Source: Dirofilaria immitis (lineage: Eukaryota > Nematoda > Chromadorea > Rhabditida > Onchocercidae). Taken from it: a stretch of DNA of 64,000 nucleotides. The notes below the pieces were generated by a model, which saw only the letters and a list, made by a program, of their open reading frames with translations, was not told where the DNA came from and ran no database searches. Both the position numbers and the translations under genes were made by a program. Of this stretch, positions 26,001-37,261 are shown piece after piece (position 1 is the first letter of the stretch; each line of letters begins with the position of its first letter). The stretch is from the NCBI GenBank assembly GCA_024305405.1, contig JAKNDB010000088.1, positions 1,072,001-1,136,000 of the forward strand, given 5' to 3'.

Positions 26001-26627
26001 AGCTTTCGACAAAATAACTAAAGTCGCTTTAGCAGCAAGCACTCGAAAACTTGTAATATCACGATTACCAAGTACAACATAAAATTCACTCGGCAATATA
26101 CCCACGAAATAAGTTGCCACTTGATCTAAAATAGTAAAAAAAGAAGAAACATTAATGTTTAAATTAAAACGAAAAATACTTTTTTCTTTAAACCACCCCA
26201 ATTTCAATTTGTCTTTAAAAAAATTATAAATGACCATTAATAGTTTTTTCATCTGTCGTAAACTGAAAATCACCAATGAAATATAATTGGACATTCTCAG
26301 TTATTTGTAGATCATTATCGATTAAAAATTAAAAATTATCTATAGCACTTTTATTCTATGCTATTCCTGAAATTCAAAACAATATCTGATCTTTCTTTAT
26401 GATAGCTATGCCAATTAAAAATGACCGATAACAATACCTTTACCAAATCATCTAATATTTTTTCACAACTAATTCTTCATTTAATTTAATTTAGAATGAT
26501 TGTCAAAATATGCATATAATTTACAATCTTATCTAATAAAATAAATTACCTGCAATAGAAACAATGATGACACATACGGCAATCAGAAATGAACTTGGCA
26601 CTATCCGACATCGTGAAAATGGAAAGA
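20051..26627 (-). CDS. ABCD4-type ABC half transporter, 16 exons, first exon not found
   Basis: Exons: 26627-26550, 26125-25998, 25248-25109, 24879-24760, 24355-24230, 23656-23511, 23226-23102, 22753-22662, 22566-22425, 22284-22202, 22062-21935, 21687-21577, 21359-21225, 21068-20963, 20613-20469 and 20221-20051. All join in phase, giving about 658 codons, close to the roughly 600 residues of ABCD4. The membrane domain shows the family's [22 protein letters not shown] join. The nucleotide-binding domain has Walker [19 protein letters not shown], signature [10 protein letters not shown], Walker [11 protein letters not shown] and H-loop SIGHR. The GKTS form and the VEWDW element before LSPGE fit ABCD4 rather than the peroxisomal ABCD1-3. 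ABCD4 in vertebrates moves cobalamin out of lysosomes with LMBD1; the same role here is inference. The 3' end of the first exon listed (KIVFPFS) is clear, but its acceptor (AATAG) and the upstream ATG exon are uncertain; about 20-30 residues are missing. The C terminus carries an extra polar tail after [10 protein letters not shown]. Confidence 0.9.
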
Positions 26628-29600
26628 CTATTTTTAACAACGTATAAGTACGTTTAAAAATAGTAAATCAATGGAGAATTTTCGAATAGTCATTATCACA
26701 CAGCATACAATTATCAATTATTGCAAATTATATAACAATCTAAAAAAAAAAAAAAACCAACCATTTTTGACATCTTTTTTCTTTTAGATAAATAAAAATG
26801 TATAAGATTAAGAAAATCAAATGAATCATTTTCAATTTAAGTTTAAAATATAATGTCCTGTACATTTCGATGTATAATAGCTGGTATAATAGTTAAAATG
26901 TATAATTTACAACAAACACAAAAATTCACTACATTCTACCGCTATATTTTTTTTTCCGTTTTATTTTATCATCATCATCAATTTCAGGATGATACACTCT
27001 TGCATAAATTTAGATATTATTCATTCTTACTAAATTTAATCAATGGCATTGTTCCAAAGTTTTCCACATACAATTTATCATTTTTTAATGTTAAGCATTG
27101 AAAAAAAACACCATTTATAAGCTGACAATGAGAAATTCTTTCGATGATAATGGATAGATGAATGAGTGTGCATATGTATACTATGCGATCTAAAGCTATT
27201 CATTCTAATATGATATGATCAAGAATATTATGCTATGAATTTATAACTTTCATATAAAACAAAAAAAAACAATATCTTTATGAAAAATCTCTCAGATTAT
27301 TTTTTCCCTATTGCTTTTTGCCAATAACTAAACTGCATTTCTTCTATAACGAGGCTAAACACAATAAAATATGATACATACTTATCAGATATATTATGCA
27401 TTAGATCCGATAGAGCTTTTATCATGGAAAATTTAAAAAAAAAAAAAAAAAAACAGTTTGAACATTTCATCGATCAGATAAGTAAAAACGATATAAAATT
27501 TTCTGGTTAAAATTCAATCAACCTATTATATGTATATATATATATATCTTAGTATAAAAACAGCTTCGATATACTAATTTCAATTTTAAAATGTTAAATA
27601 TCAGTTATACAATTCAAAGTAATAGATTTAAAAAAAGCGCAAATTAAACAAGAAAACTGGTAAAAGGAAAAGCAGAATTAAAAAGTCTTTTTCAGCTTTT
27701 GCTTTATTTCACTAATTTCCTATATAAAAATTTATGATTTCCAATGCTTCCAAAATTAAAATAAGTTCGAAAACATTGAAAGGCATAAAGTACTTTGTTA
27801 CTTCTTATAGAAGTGAAAGTACTATTTCAGCTTATCATTAGAACTATTTCGATTTATCATTAGATATTTCAAACTTGAAATATTATTAGTGATTGAATAG
27901 CAATAAAGCAAGACGTAGTAGCATATGTCGAAAAAATAACTAATGTGATAGGAAAGATAATAGCAAATGTTGTAGCCAAATATCTAAGAAATTAAAATCA
28001 TTCATTATCAAATGATTGATTTAGTTGGATTTCATTTTCAAGATATTCTCATATTCACCATTATTCGAAAATTGAACAACAAATCAGATCACTTCAATGA
28101 AAAATGCCTGGTAAAATTCAAACTGAAGATGTCTTAGCCTTACATTTTTATCCAACAATGATATGAACTATCAATAATTAATCTTATTCCGACAAAATGT
28201 TCAATAATTAATCTTATTGCGATAAAATACATCTCTTCTTATTTTTCTCACTCTTCTTCCTCTTATCTCATTGAGTGCGATTTGTTTACAATCAAACAAT
28301 TTAAATAAAACTTACATATATCCATTAACAAACCAAAATGCAATTATAATTAAAACAAAAATTATCCTTCTAATTCACAATCTATCCTGTATTTCTCTTT
28401 CTTTCCTATACTCTTCCTTTACTATCATTTCCTTCATTTCTCAATCCAAGGCCGACAATATCATAAAAATAACATTAAAAATAAATATTACCTTGAATTT
28501 TTAACTTTGCAGACAGAGCTTGAATGAAGATCATTGAATTTCATTGGTCAATTTTTTAACTATCCTGTTTCCACATTTCATTCATCTCTTTCTTTCTTTT
28601 CATATTAATTCTAATTCTTCAATAAATATCTTCATTTCGTTATTTGCTCCATTTATCATCACTCACCCTTAGCTTATTGTAATTTTATCAAAATCTTTTT
28701 CACAACAATTACACCAGATGGCCTCATTCTTTAAAAGGAGAAAAAAAAATGAATTCCTTTTTTTATGCAACAGCTGTCATATCGACACAATCTATTAATA
28801 TTTTACTTCGTTTTTTTTTTGGCTTTTTTTTGAATGTTTTCCAAGCGTAACAATTGATAATTTAGGATATAAAATTTGCACATTTTCTTTTTACTTTGGC
28901 AAAAGCAAGTAAAAAAACTGATTTTTTTGCATATTAATCTACTGATATGGATGGATGGTATAATGATTCAAATTTTTTGCATATGCAATCTGAAGAAAAA
29001 AATCTTAATGCATCACTTCAAATTCTATATTTCAAAAATAATCATTTATACTATAAATTTTTTATTCACCGATGATTAATTAAATCGATCATATAAAATG
29101 CAGTATACGGATAAATTTCAAATTAGTTTATATTAGTTCATCATTTTCGAAATGCATCATTTAATCCTGACTCGATTCTAACAAATTTTTGATAAATTCA
29201 AATGTACACTTTTTAATCGATTGGTAACAATAGTAGAATAACTTCAAATATAATAAATTTATCTCATTATTATCAATTCATTTATTACTCTATTCTATAC
29301 TCATTTTCTTCTATTTACTGCAATCTGAATGCCGCATTTTTGATTATCCACTAAATTTAATTATATTTAGAGCATAAGAAATTATAAAATTTCTCTTGCA
29401 ATAATCAATAACTTGTAAGATTATTCATTGCTTCTGTTTCAAAGCTAAAAAATTTAAGAAACAAAAATTAAATGAAGCAGAGTAAGGAAGACAATTCTTT
29501 GTTCGCTATATTTTGTAAACTATCTCTTTTTTAAAATATAAAACATCAATCACTTCTAACAAAATGCTCAATTCTATTTCATTTAACAGTTCAATTGTAA

Positions 29601-32393
29601 TTTCAAGAAATATCAGTAGAATAAAGAAAGAAAATTATAGAAATTGTTGAAAATTTAGAAATTTCTCGAATATGAAAAAAAGTTTAACTTTGCTCTCATA
29701 TGAAAAAGAAAAGGATTTTCAATTCTTGCAACTTTCTCCTATAACATGCTCCTATCAATATTAAGTTAGAAAGAAATATATATGTGGCATTCTGACAGCA
29801 GACACCATATTTTATCAATAATGACAAGAGAGGAGCCGTCTTTATTCCAAGAAGTATACGTCGTGGAATATACCAATCAAAATTGCTAGCTACATTAAAA
29901 TCCTAATATAAGCAAAGTTTTTTTAATGAATCCAAATATTGTCCATATCGATTATTTCCTCAAATTCTTTTCAATATTTCATCTCGGCATAATATAATCT
30001 GAATTTTTCATTTAGAAAGACATAAATGATAAATTCTAATAAACTAATCCTCACCATATCATCACGTTAAAAAATTAAGATAGTGAAAATTTCAAAATTC
30101 TAAATACAAATCAATAAACTTAACATACCATAGCCAATCTACACACACTACATAGTTACTATATCGGTTAGCATACTTTCTCGTTTAAACGAAAATGATT
30201 GTAGCATTCAATGAAAAGATTGCTCAAATAAAAATTAGCCAATTTTCTTCTCCTCGAATTTGAAACTTTAAAATGATTATGAAATATAATAGTAATAGAC
30301 TATTTATAATAATAATAATAATAGTACCATTCTGAAATGATAAAGAGATAAAAAAAAAGAACAATCTAATGATGAAAAATTAAAAAAATTGATCAATAAA
30401 ACCATTCATTGATAAATTGACAAATTTATTAAAATATTTGCAACAAATATCTTCATATGAAATTTATATATACATATATAAACTAATAAAATTACACAAT
30501 TTAATAAGACATTTTTAAATTATAAGATGAAATAAATTTCACTGCAATAAAATGCAGAAATTTCAATTACCAATCCTTCATCATTCAAATAATCTCATAA
30601 AAGAAATGAAAGACATATTCTTTCTCTCCTCTCTCTCTCTCGTCTCTCTCTCTCTCTCTCTTTCTCATTGAGCTTTCATTGAACTAACAATGATAAATTG
30701 TATCATAACCAGCAACCACCCTAATTAATTTTCACATATCCAATATCGTCCAGTTAATCCATTCTCTCTTTCCACTATGATCTCTTCTCTTCTAAAGCCC
30801 AAAAATCACATCCTTTATACCTCATTTTCCTTTTAATTGATTTACTGTTTCAATAAACAGTTATTAATTATTTAAATATTTTATTAGTAATTTTAAACTT
30901 TTTGCGAAAACGATTTTAACAATAATTAAACTTTTTCCACCGAAAAAAAACTAAATTAAATTAAACCTGCTTTAAAAAACAAAAAAAAACAAGGTAAATA
31001 ACTATCTATCAAAAATTACCTGTTTTATTTAATGCTATCGCAATTTTCTAAAAAAAAAAAAAAAAATAACATCAAAAGGTTCTTTAGTCAAAAAAAATGG
31101 AGAAGAAAAATTGGAAAATTAAGAGAGAAAATTTATCAGTCTCTAATGATAATGCTGGATGTTGTACATAATTTTTACAGCATTTTTCTTAGTAATTAAG
31201 AAACAGGAAAAGCAAAAAAATATCAAAGCAAATTTTTGAGAAAATTTTTAATAAAATAATAAGAAATAATAGAATAAGATGAGATCTGAGATATTTAAAG
31301 AAGCAAACAATATGAAAGATTAAAGAATAATTAGATGATGCTGGAGATAATTCGAAGAAATTTTCCTACAAATATGCTAAATTTCAGTTGTTAACTAGAC
31401 AGAAAGTAATTAAATCAAATCATCGCTTTTACAAATAATTTCTTAAATTTTATTATTATTAATGATTTTATTCGGAACGAATACTAAAATATTTTTCATT
31501 GAATGATTAAATGGAAATAGTATTTGAATAAGTTAGGTTAGTAGAAAAAGAATGTAAATAAAAATAATTCTTATCGAAATAATATAAAATATGAAAAAGG
31601 AGAAATATGCTACAATTATTTCTATTAAAATTTTTGTAATAATTTAACTATAATGTATTCTATCAATCGATGGTGCAGTTTTTTAATGGTTGCATTTATT
31701 ATAAAAAAACTAGCACCGTGAATTTTTATCATTTCAATGAAATTTTAGATTAATAATTTTGTTTAGCTATATCACGATAACTGATTTTTTAAAATTTTAA
31801 CCATAAAACTATAAATCAATCATTTATATAAATGACAAAAAAATTATAAAGATAAAAAAACCAATAAAGTATTTTATATTACATCAAAAAACTTTCATAA
31901 GATTTGAAAAAAGAATTTAGAAAGTAAAGACATTTTAAGTGAAAAAAATGAATGGAAAATAAAAGGTATCGATCAAAATTACTTTCATTTCTTGCGAATT
32001 ATTTTCGTGTATCTTATAAACTGCATAAACTATAGCATATGAAGATAGCTCATAAAATAAAGATCATAGTGAAAGTCATTAAATGATCTATCTAATGTCA
32101 TCATCTCTTAGGTTTAATTTTTGATAGCATAGTCTGTCTAGCTTTACATAACTTCTTGACTTATATAAAATATACCAAATAAAATGATTTTATCAACACA
32201 AGATTTATCATATGCAGCATTGCTATCTACTAAGCATATAACTAATTTAGCTATAAAATATTTTCTATATTACATGAATCAAAAATAATAAAACATAAAC
32301 AAAAAATTTCGAAAATTTTTGCTAGGTAGACAGAAGTATATGAAGTGAAAATTATGTAAAGGAAAAAAGTACGTAAATACGATGCAACCATAA
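26628..32393. other. Long non-coding stretch upstream of the ABCD4-type gene
   Basis: Very AT-rich, with A-runs and a CT tract at about 30625-30665. The missing first exon of the ABCD4-type gene should lie here or further up, but no ATG-donor pair with the right phase stood out. A patch at about 29783-29895 is visibly less AT-rich and holds a 22-codon frame on the plus strand (29821-29889, MTREEPSLFQEV); it is unrecognised. Confidence 0.45.
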
Positions 32394-32423
32394 ATCACGT
32401 GTATTAGAGGAAACACACGTGAT
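32394..32423. promoter_or_regulatory. Inverted pair of E-boxes (CACGTG dyad)
   Basis: ATCACGTGT at 32394-32402 is exactly mirrored by ACACGTGAT at 32415-32423, making a 9-bp perfect inverted repeat around a 12-bp spacer, each arm with a full CACGTG. A TGACGTAA site follows at 32443-32450. CACGTG is bound by bHLH-leucine zipper factors, including TFEB/HLH-30 on lysosomal genes. The position upstream of the minus-strand ABCD4-type gene makes a promoter plausible (inference). Confidence 0.4.
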
Positions 32424-32859
32424 AGAAGGCAAAAGCAAAACGATGACGTAAATGTTTAGTGTTAAAGTGTTTTAGTGTTAAATTATTTCTTCCGATATAA
32501 TTTTTATATCAAATGATATCATTAAGAGATCATTAAATACTTATTTTATCACAAACCATAGGGAATGCGAAGAAAAAAACATGTTAAAGTAAATAAACAT
32601 TAAAAAAATGATGCATATTTGTTTCTGATGAATTTTATACACAACCTATAAATACGAATTAATTGCTAACCTTTTTTTAACAAATAAAATATTACATTTT
32701 CTTTGTATTCGGCAAATAACATTTCATAATTATTTTCAATTTATTCAATCATAGTGTTTATTTTCCTGAAAATAAATTCATAAGTTTTTAATTCAATTTT
32801 AGTAAAATATAAAAAAACAAAAACAAAAATTCGATCACGTATATTGGGTATGATAGTTT

Positions 32860-33720
32860 ATTGATTTTTCATTAATTTTTTCAAGCATAATTAGTAATGA
32901 TATTGGAGAGTGATTAAACTTTCTTAAGTAATAAAAATTCATAATCCTGATAATATTAAGTAATAGAATAAATTTTCCTAAATAATACGAATTGATAACA
33001 AGTGCAGAATTGAATAACACGGCAATTTCTTCAAATAATAAAAATCGATAATCAATGATACATCAAACTCCTAAATAATAAAAATTGACAATCAGTAATG
33101 ATGTTGAGGAATATACTAAACTTTGTTAAAATTGATCATCAATAATGATACAGAGGAATATACTAAATTGACTTATTTGAATAATCCTAATACATTAAGC
33201 TTCTTTAAATAATATGAATTGATAATTAGTAATGCTATTGAATGATATAATAAATAATAGAAATTGACAATCAGTAATGATGTTGAGGAATATACTAAAC
33301 TTTGTTAAAATTGATAATCAGTAATGATGTTGAGGAATATACTAAACTTTGTTAAAATTGATAATCAATAATGATACAGAGGAATATACTAAATTGACTT
33401 ATTTGAATAATCCTAATACATTAAACTTCTTTAAATAATATGAATTGATTATTAGTAATGCTATTGAATGATATAATAAATAATAGAAATTGACAATCAG
33501 TAATGATATTCAGGAATATACTAAACATTGTTAAAATTGATAATCAATAATGCTATAGAGGAATATACTAAATTGACATATTTGAATAATCCTAATACAT
33601 TAAACTTCTTTGAATAATATGAATTGATAATCAGTAATACTACTAAATGATATAATAAATAATAGAAATTGCTAATCACAAAGATAATGTATAGGATATT
33701 AAATTTCTCCAACTAATAAG
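32860..33720 (+). repeat. Tandem repeat, units of about 180-225 bp
   Basis: The block GAGGAATATACTAAATTGAC with downstream AATAATCCTAATACATTAA recurs at about 33151, 33376 and 33555, and AATTGACAATCAGTAATGAT recurs between. Unit length varies because a sub-block of about 46 bp (TGAGGAATATACTAAACTTTG) is itself repeated around 33280-33360. It has no coding content. Confidence 0.8.
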
Positions 33721-33799
33721 AAATAATAAATAAATTCTAATTATTTAATAATATTCAATAATATATCAAATTTTTTTAAGTAATAAGAAATTAACGATC

Positions 33800-33800
<1 letters not shown>

Positions 33801-33844
<44 letters not shown>
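33801..33844 (+). repeat. (AAT)n microsatellite
   Basis: Uninterrupted AAT/ATA trinucleotide run of about 14 units. Confidence 0.95.
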
Positions 33845-33846
<2 letters not shown>

Positions 33847-34264
33847 ATAGTGTATATTAAATTTCCTTAACTTTAATAAGAAATGATAATAGGATAACAG
33901 GTAATAATAATGAATAATGAATTAAACAAAGAATTAGAGATGAAAAAATAATATACAAAAAGGATGATAAAGAGTAACGAAGATACAAATATATGTCCAA
34001 ATGTATTATTACAAATGTAAAATAAGAAAACAGAAAAGGAGAGGGAGAAAAAATTATAAATATCCTAATGATAGATTGAAAAAGGTAAGCAAATAATACT
34101 CCTCTTATAGAAAGAATTGATCCAATTTGCCAATTACTCTGAAATTTAATTTGAGAATTGTCAAAAGAAGTTATAAGGAAAATGGAAGAGGGAAAAAGAG
34201 AAAAGGAATGTGCGAAGGAGTATTACTTATAGAAATAGAGGAATAAAATTAACCAGTCATATTC

Positions 34265-35005
34265 TTTAAATTTCTATCAAAGAAGAAAGTAAAAATCAAA
34301 CATCCATCCAAGGATAAAGTAAAAAATTAAGTTTCGATCGAAGAATGAAGTAAGAATCAGGCTTCTTCGATGAACAAAGTAAGAATCTATTTTTCATCAA
34401 TGGTAAAAGTAAAAATTAAAATCAAACATCCATCTAAGGATAAAGTAAAAATTAAGTTTCGATCGAAGAATGAAGTAAGAATCAGGCTTCTTCGATGAAC
34501 AAAGTAAGAATCTATTTTTCATCAATGGTAAAAAGTAAAAATTAAAATCAAACATCCATCTAAGGATAAAGTAAAAATTAAGTTTCGATCGAAGAATGAA
34601 GTAAGAATCAGGCTTCTTCGATGAACAAAGTAAGAATCTATTTTTCATCAATGGTAAAAAGTAAAAATTAAAATCAAACATCCATCTAAGGATAAAGTAA
34701 AAATTAAGTTTCGATCGAAGAATGAAGTAAGAATCAGGCTTCTTCGATGAACAAAGTAAGAATCTATTTTTCATCAATGGTAAAAAGTAAAAATTAAAAT
34801 CAAACATCCATCTAAGGATAAAGTAAAAATTAAGTTTCGATCGAAGAATGAAGTAAGAATCAGGCTTCTTCGATGAACAAAGTAAGAATCTATCTTTCAT
34901 CAATGGTAAAAAGTAAAAATTACAAAGAATGGATATGAAATGAACAAAATAAAAATTAAAACTTCCATTAATGGATGAAATAAAAATTAAATTTTCATTT
35001 TTGAA
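34265..35005 (+). repeat. Minisatellite with a 126-bp higher-order unit
   Basis: GTTTCGATCGAAGAATGAAG recurs at 34331, 34456, 34582, 34708 and 34834, so units are 125 then 126, 126 and 126 bp and nearly identical. Each unit is made of four related monomers of about 31 bp starting AAAGTAA(A/G)AAT and ending near a TTC or CATC element. Single diverged monomers flank the block (34265-34320 and 34930-35005, AAATAAAAATTAAA). Because 126 is divisible by three, a 212-codon frame stays open on the minus strand with a 42-residue period. That frame is a by-product of the repeat, not a supported gene. Confidence 0.9.
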
Positions 35006-35149
35006 TTCACAAAGATTGCATCTACAACTTATCACATATCAAACTTCGTACTACGTGCAATTTCAGCTTTGACGTTAAATAATCACCGCCATATGCTTTT
35101 ATCAATTATTACACCGACTTTACAAAAATGACAATCACTTGCCTCCTCA

Positions 35150-35470
35150 TTTGTGCGTAGGTGTGTGTGTGTTATCTGCATGCATGTATATATATGTCTG
35201 TATGTATGTAGTACATGTGTCTGTGTCTGTCTGTATATATGTATATGAGTCAAGTCTATGTATATGTCTGTGCAAATTTGTATGCGTGTAGGTTGTGCGT
35301 TACACATTTGGGGTATTTGTGAGTATATATGTGTGCAGGTTTGTGAACGTGTGTGTATGTTATGTGTGTGTGTGTGTGTGTGTATGTGTATGCGTATATA
35401 TATATGTGTGTATATATATATATGTATGTCAGTGCAAGTATATGTATGTATAAGTTGGTGTAAATGTGTT
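35150..35470 (+). repeat. TG/TATG-rich simple-sequence region
   Basis: Mixed TGTG, TATG, TGTC and TATA repeats over about 300 bases, alternating purine and pyrimidine almost throughout. Frames open on both strands here are low-complexity. Confidence 0.9.
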
Positions 35471-35524
35471 GGTTTGTGGAGTACTAAGAATAGTACAACG
35501 AAGAAATGGATATTTGTGGTATAC

Positions 35525-35645
35525 GGATTGTAGAGGCGCGGTCAGGCGGACAGGTTCTAACCGTTAGGCAACAAATGCCATTTTTTTCATTTCGCATTCC
35601 AACGTATCACTGTTTTTTTTCCTTCCTCCTCGTCCTAGTCTCGTT
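35525..35645 (+). other. Less AT-rich patch, candidate promoter region of the bZIP gene
   Basis: Contains GAGGCGCGGTCAGGCGGACA and GTTCTAACCGTTAGGCAA, then pyrimidine-rich CCTTCCTCCTCGTCC. It stands out against AT-rich surroundings about 850-960 bases upstream of the first proposed 5' exon of the bZIP gene. No core promoter element can be named with confidence. Confidence 0.25.
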
Positions 35646-35700
35646 CTAGTGATAAATTTTTGGTTAATGATATAGGTGTAGTGAAGTGTAGTGAATGATA

Positions 35701-35701
35701 G

Positions 35702-35750
<49 letters not shown>
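35701..35750 (+). repeat. (GT)n microsatellite
   Basis: Dinucleotide run of about 20 units. Confidence 0.95.
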
Positions 35751-35751
<1 letters not shown>

Positions 35752-35809
35752 ATATGTGGAACGTGATAGTTACAAATAATTAAATGATATTCACTACGCT
35801 TAGATTCCA

Positions 35810-35822
35810 TTACGTTACGTCA
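35810..35822 (+). promoter_or_regulatory. CRE-like site TTACGTTACGTCA
   Basis: Contains TTACGTCA, a bZIP-type site, about 670 bases upstream of the first upstream ORF of the bZIP gene. Direct or auto-regulation by a bZIP factor is possible but not shown. Confidence 0.25.
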
Positions 35823-36036
35823 AATTTATATCAATTAATACTTAAGCAATTATATTTGAAGCATAAAAAAGTGACACTTTTTTTCTTTTTTTCCTCTTTC
35901 ACGCTGATTATTAGAATTATTAAAATTCCATTCACGTATATATGTTTTGTATAATATTATTATGATAGATTTGATAAATATTGTGCTTAATGGCTTTTTA
36001 CGTGAATATATGTGATTAACGTAAAATGGTTAATGA

Positions 36037-36090
36037 ATTTAGCCTAAAAAAATTGACATATTTTATGTGACAATTAATTTTAGGCTAAAT
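36037..36090. repeat. Imperfect hairpin with TTTAGCCTAAAA / TTTTAGGCTAAA arms
   Basis: Arms at 36037-36058 and 36068-36090 pair over about 22 bases with few mismatches around a loop of nine. Related copies of the right arm lie at about 36339-36360 (AATTTTAAGCTAAATTA) and 36440-36460 (AATTTTAGGTTAAATTA), so this is a small local repeat family in the region upstream of the bZIP gene. Confidence 0.7.
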
Positions 36091-36488
36091 TAAATTATGT
36101 ATTTATCTCGCATATATATAATAATGATAATATGATTAGAATAATTTATTTGAATGAACGATGATATTCATTGACGTCTATATTTTATCTAAATTATCGG
36201 CTAACCGTCGATAACAATGAAGATAAATTGATAATTATATATGTACATATAATGTGATCATAATAAAATTATCAGTATTAGTTAGCTATTAATACTGATT
36301 TTATTTGTTTATACATGATAACTTTTATATTGCTATATATCAATTTTAAGCTAAATTAAAAAAATTAATCTCACATATATATATGTTTAAAAAATGTTTG
36401 TTGTGATAAAATTGATGAATATTGCTAAGCGGTGTGATATGTCAATTTTAGGTTAAATTACGATAATTTTTTTTACGCTAACGCAAAG

Positions 36489-36503
36489 ATGTCATTTGCT
36501 TGA
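36489..36503 (+). promoter_or_regulatory. Upstream ORF 1 of the bZIP gene (4 codons)
   Basis: ATG TCA TTT GCT TGA in a proposed untranslated 5' exon that ends at 36545 with a GTTAGT donor. It is the only ATG between here and the donor. Its length resembles the very short first upstream ORF of mammalian ATF4 mRNAs. The exon and its transcription start are inferred. Confidence 0.4.
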
Positions 36504-36875
36504 ATAATTTGCTCACAACCGTGTGAGGACAAAGCAAATAAGCTGGTTAGTTTTTGAATTATTAATTAATCAATTAACTTTCCCTAGCTTAAATATTTTT
36601 AATCTGTTCAAAATTTAATGTGCATAAATATATCTTGCTTATTATCTATCATCTTAAAATAATTTATTAAATTTATTATCATAATTTGGATATGCTAAAT
36701 TTTGATTTACTTACTAAGTATTTTAGTCAAAAAAAAGGTTAAACATATTATGTTATCTGTTAACTTTTAGCACTATATGATTGTATTCTAAAATTATGAT
36801 TTGTTAATATTCATAATTATTGACTAATTTAATTATGATAACATTTATCCGTATTTGTTTGTTTTTAGGTTCAAT

Positions 36876-37261
36876 ATGATTCTCGTCAACTTCTTCAAAT
36901 CGTTATTTACCTTTGCATGCATAATTTTGTCGATTTATTCCTGTAAACAAAAAAGTGTATCAGGTATGTCTACAACTTTAATTTAATAAAGATTTATTTT
37001 CGCATTATATATTATCAAATGATTTATATAATTGTATTTAGAATATTATCACTGTAGGATCTATTATTATTAGCTATTAATTTTTCATTAAATTTGTTGA
37101 TTCCATAGGTAAATTTATTAATAATGCTTTGTCTTGATTAAATTAATCAAAAAAATTTTTCTTTTCTATAAAATTGTTAGTGCTTTCTTTCAGTTCAAAA
37201 TAATGGACGAGCAATTTTGTGTAGTGCCTTTCTGGGGCATTCCTTCTCCGGAAGCGGATAA
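36876..37261 (+). CDS. Upstream ORF 2 of the bZIP gene, overlapping the main start
   Basis: The exon 36869-36963 (acceptor GTTTTTAG, donor GTATGT) contains an ATG at 36876. Spliced to the next exon at 37194 (acceptor CTTTCTTTCAG), the frame reads 51 codons and stops at TAA 37259-37261, 58 bases past the main ATG at 37203 and in another frame. Translation of this ORF would exclude the main ORF, exactly the role of uORF2 in ATF4 mRNAs (known for mammals; inferred here). The peptide starts MILVNFFKSLFTFAC and is probably unimportant in itself. If the 37193 acceptor is instead used for spliced-leader addition, both upstream ORFs are bypassed. Confidence 0.55.

Noticed and set aside
28271..28504. 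Possible first exon of the ABCD4-type gene near a GTAAGT on the minus strand at about 28315
   Set aside because: The hydrophobic frame before the donor has a stop a few codons upstream and no Met, and it does not resemble the family N terminus.
34397..35035. 212-codon open frame on the minus strand
   Set aside because: It is the reading of a 126-bp tandem array whose unit is divisible by three; no start context, splice signal or family resemblance.
35083..35533. Frames on both strands in the TG-rich region
   Set aside because: Low-complexity repeats of Tyr, Cys, Val, His and Thr from TG/TATG units.
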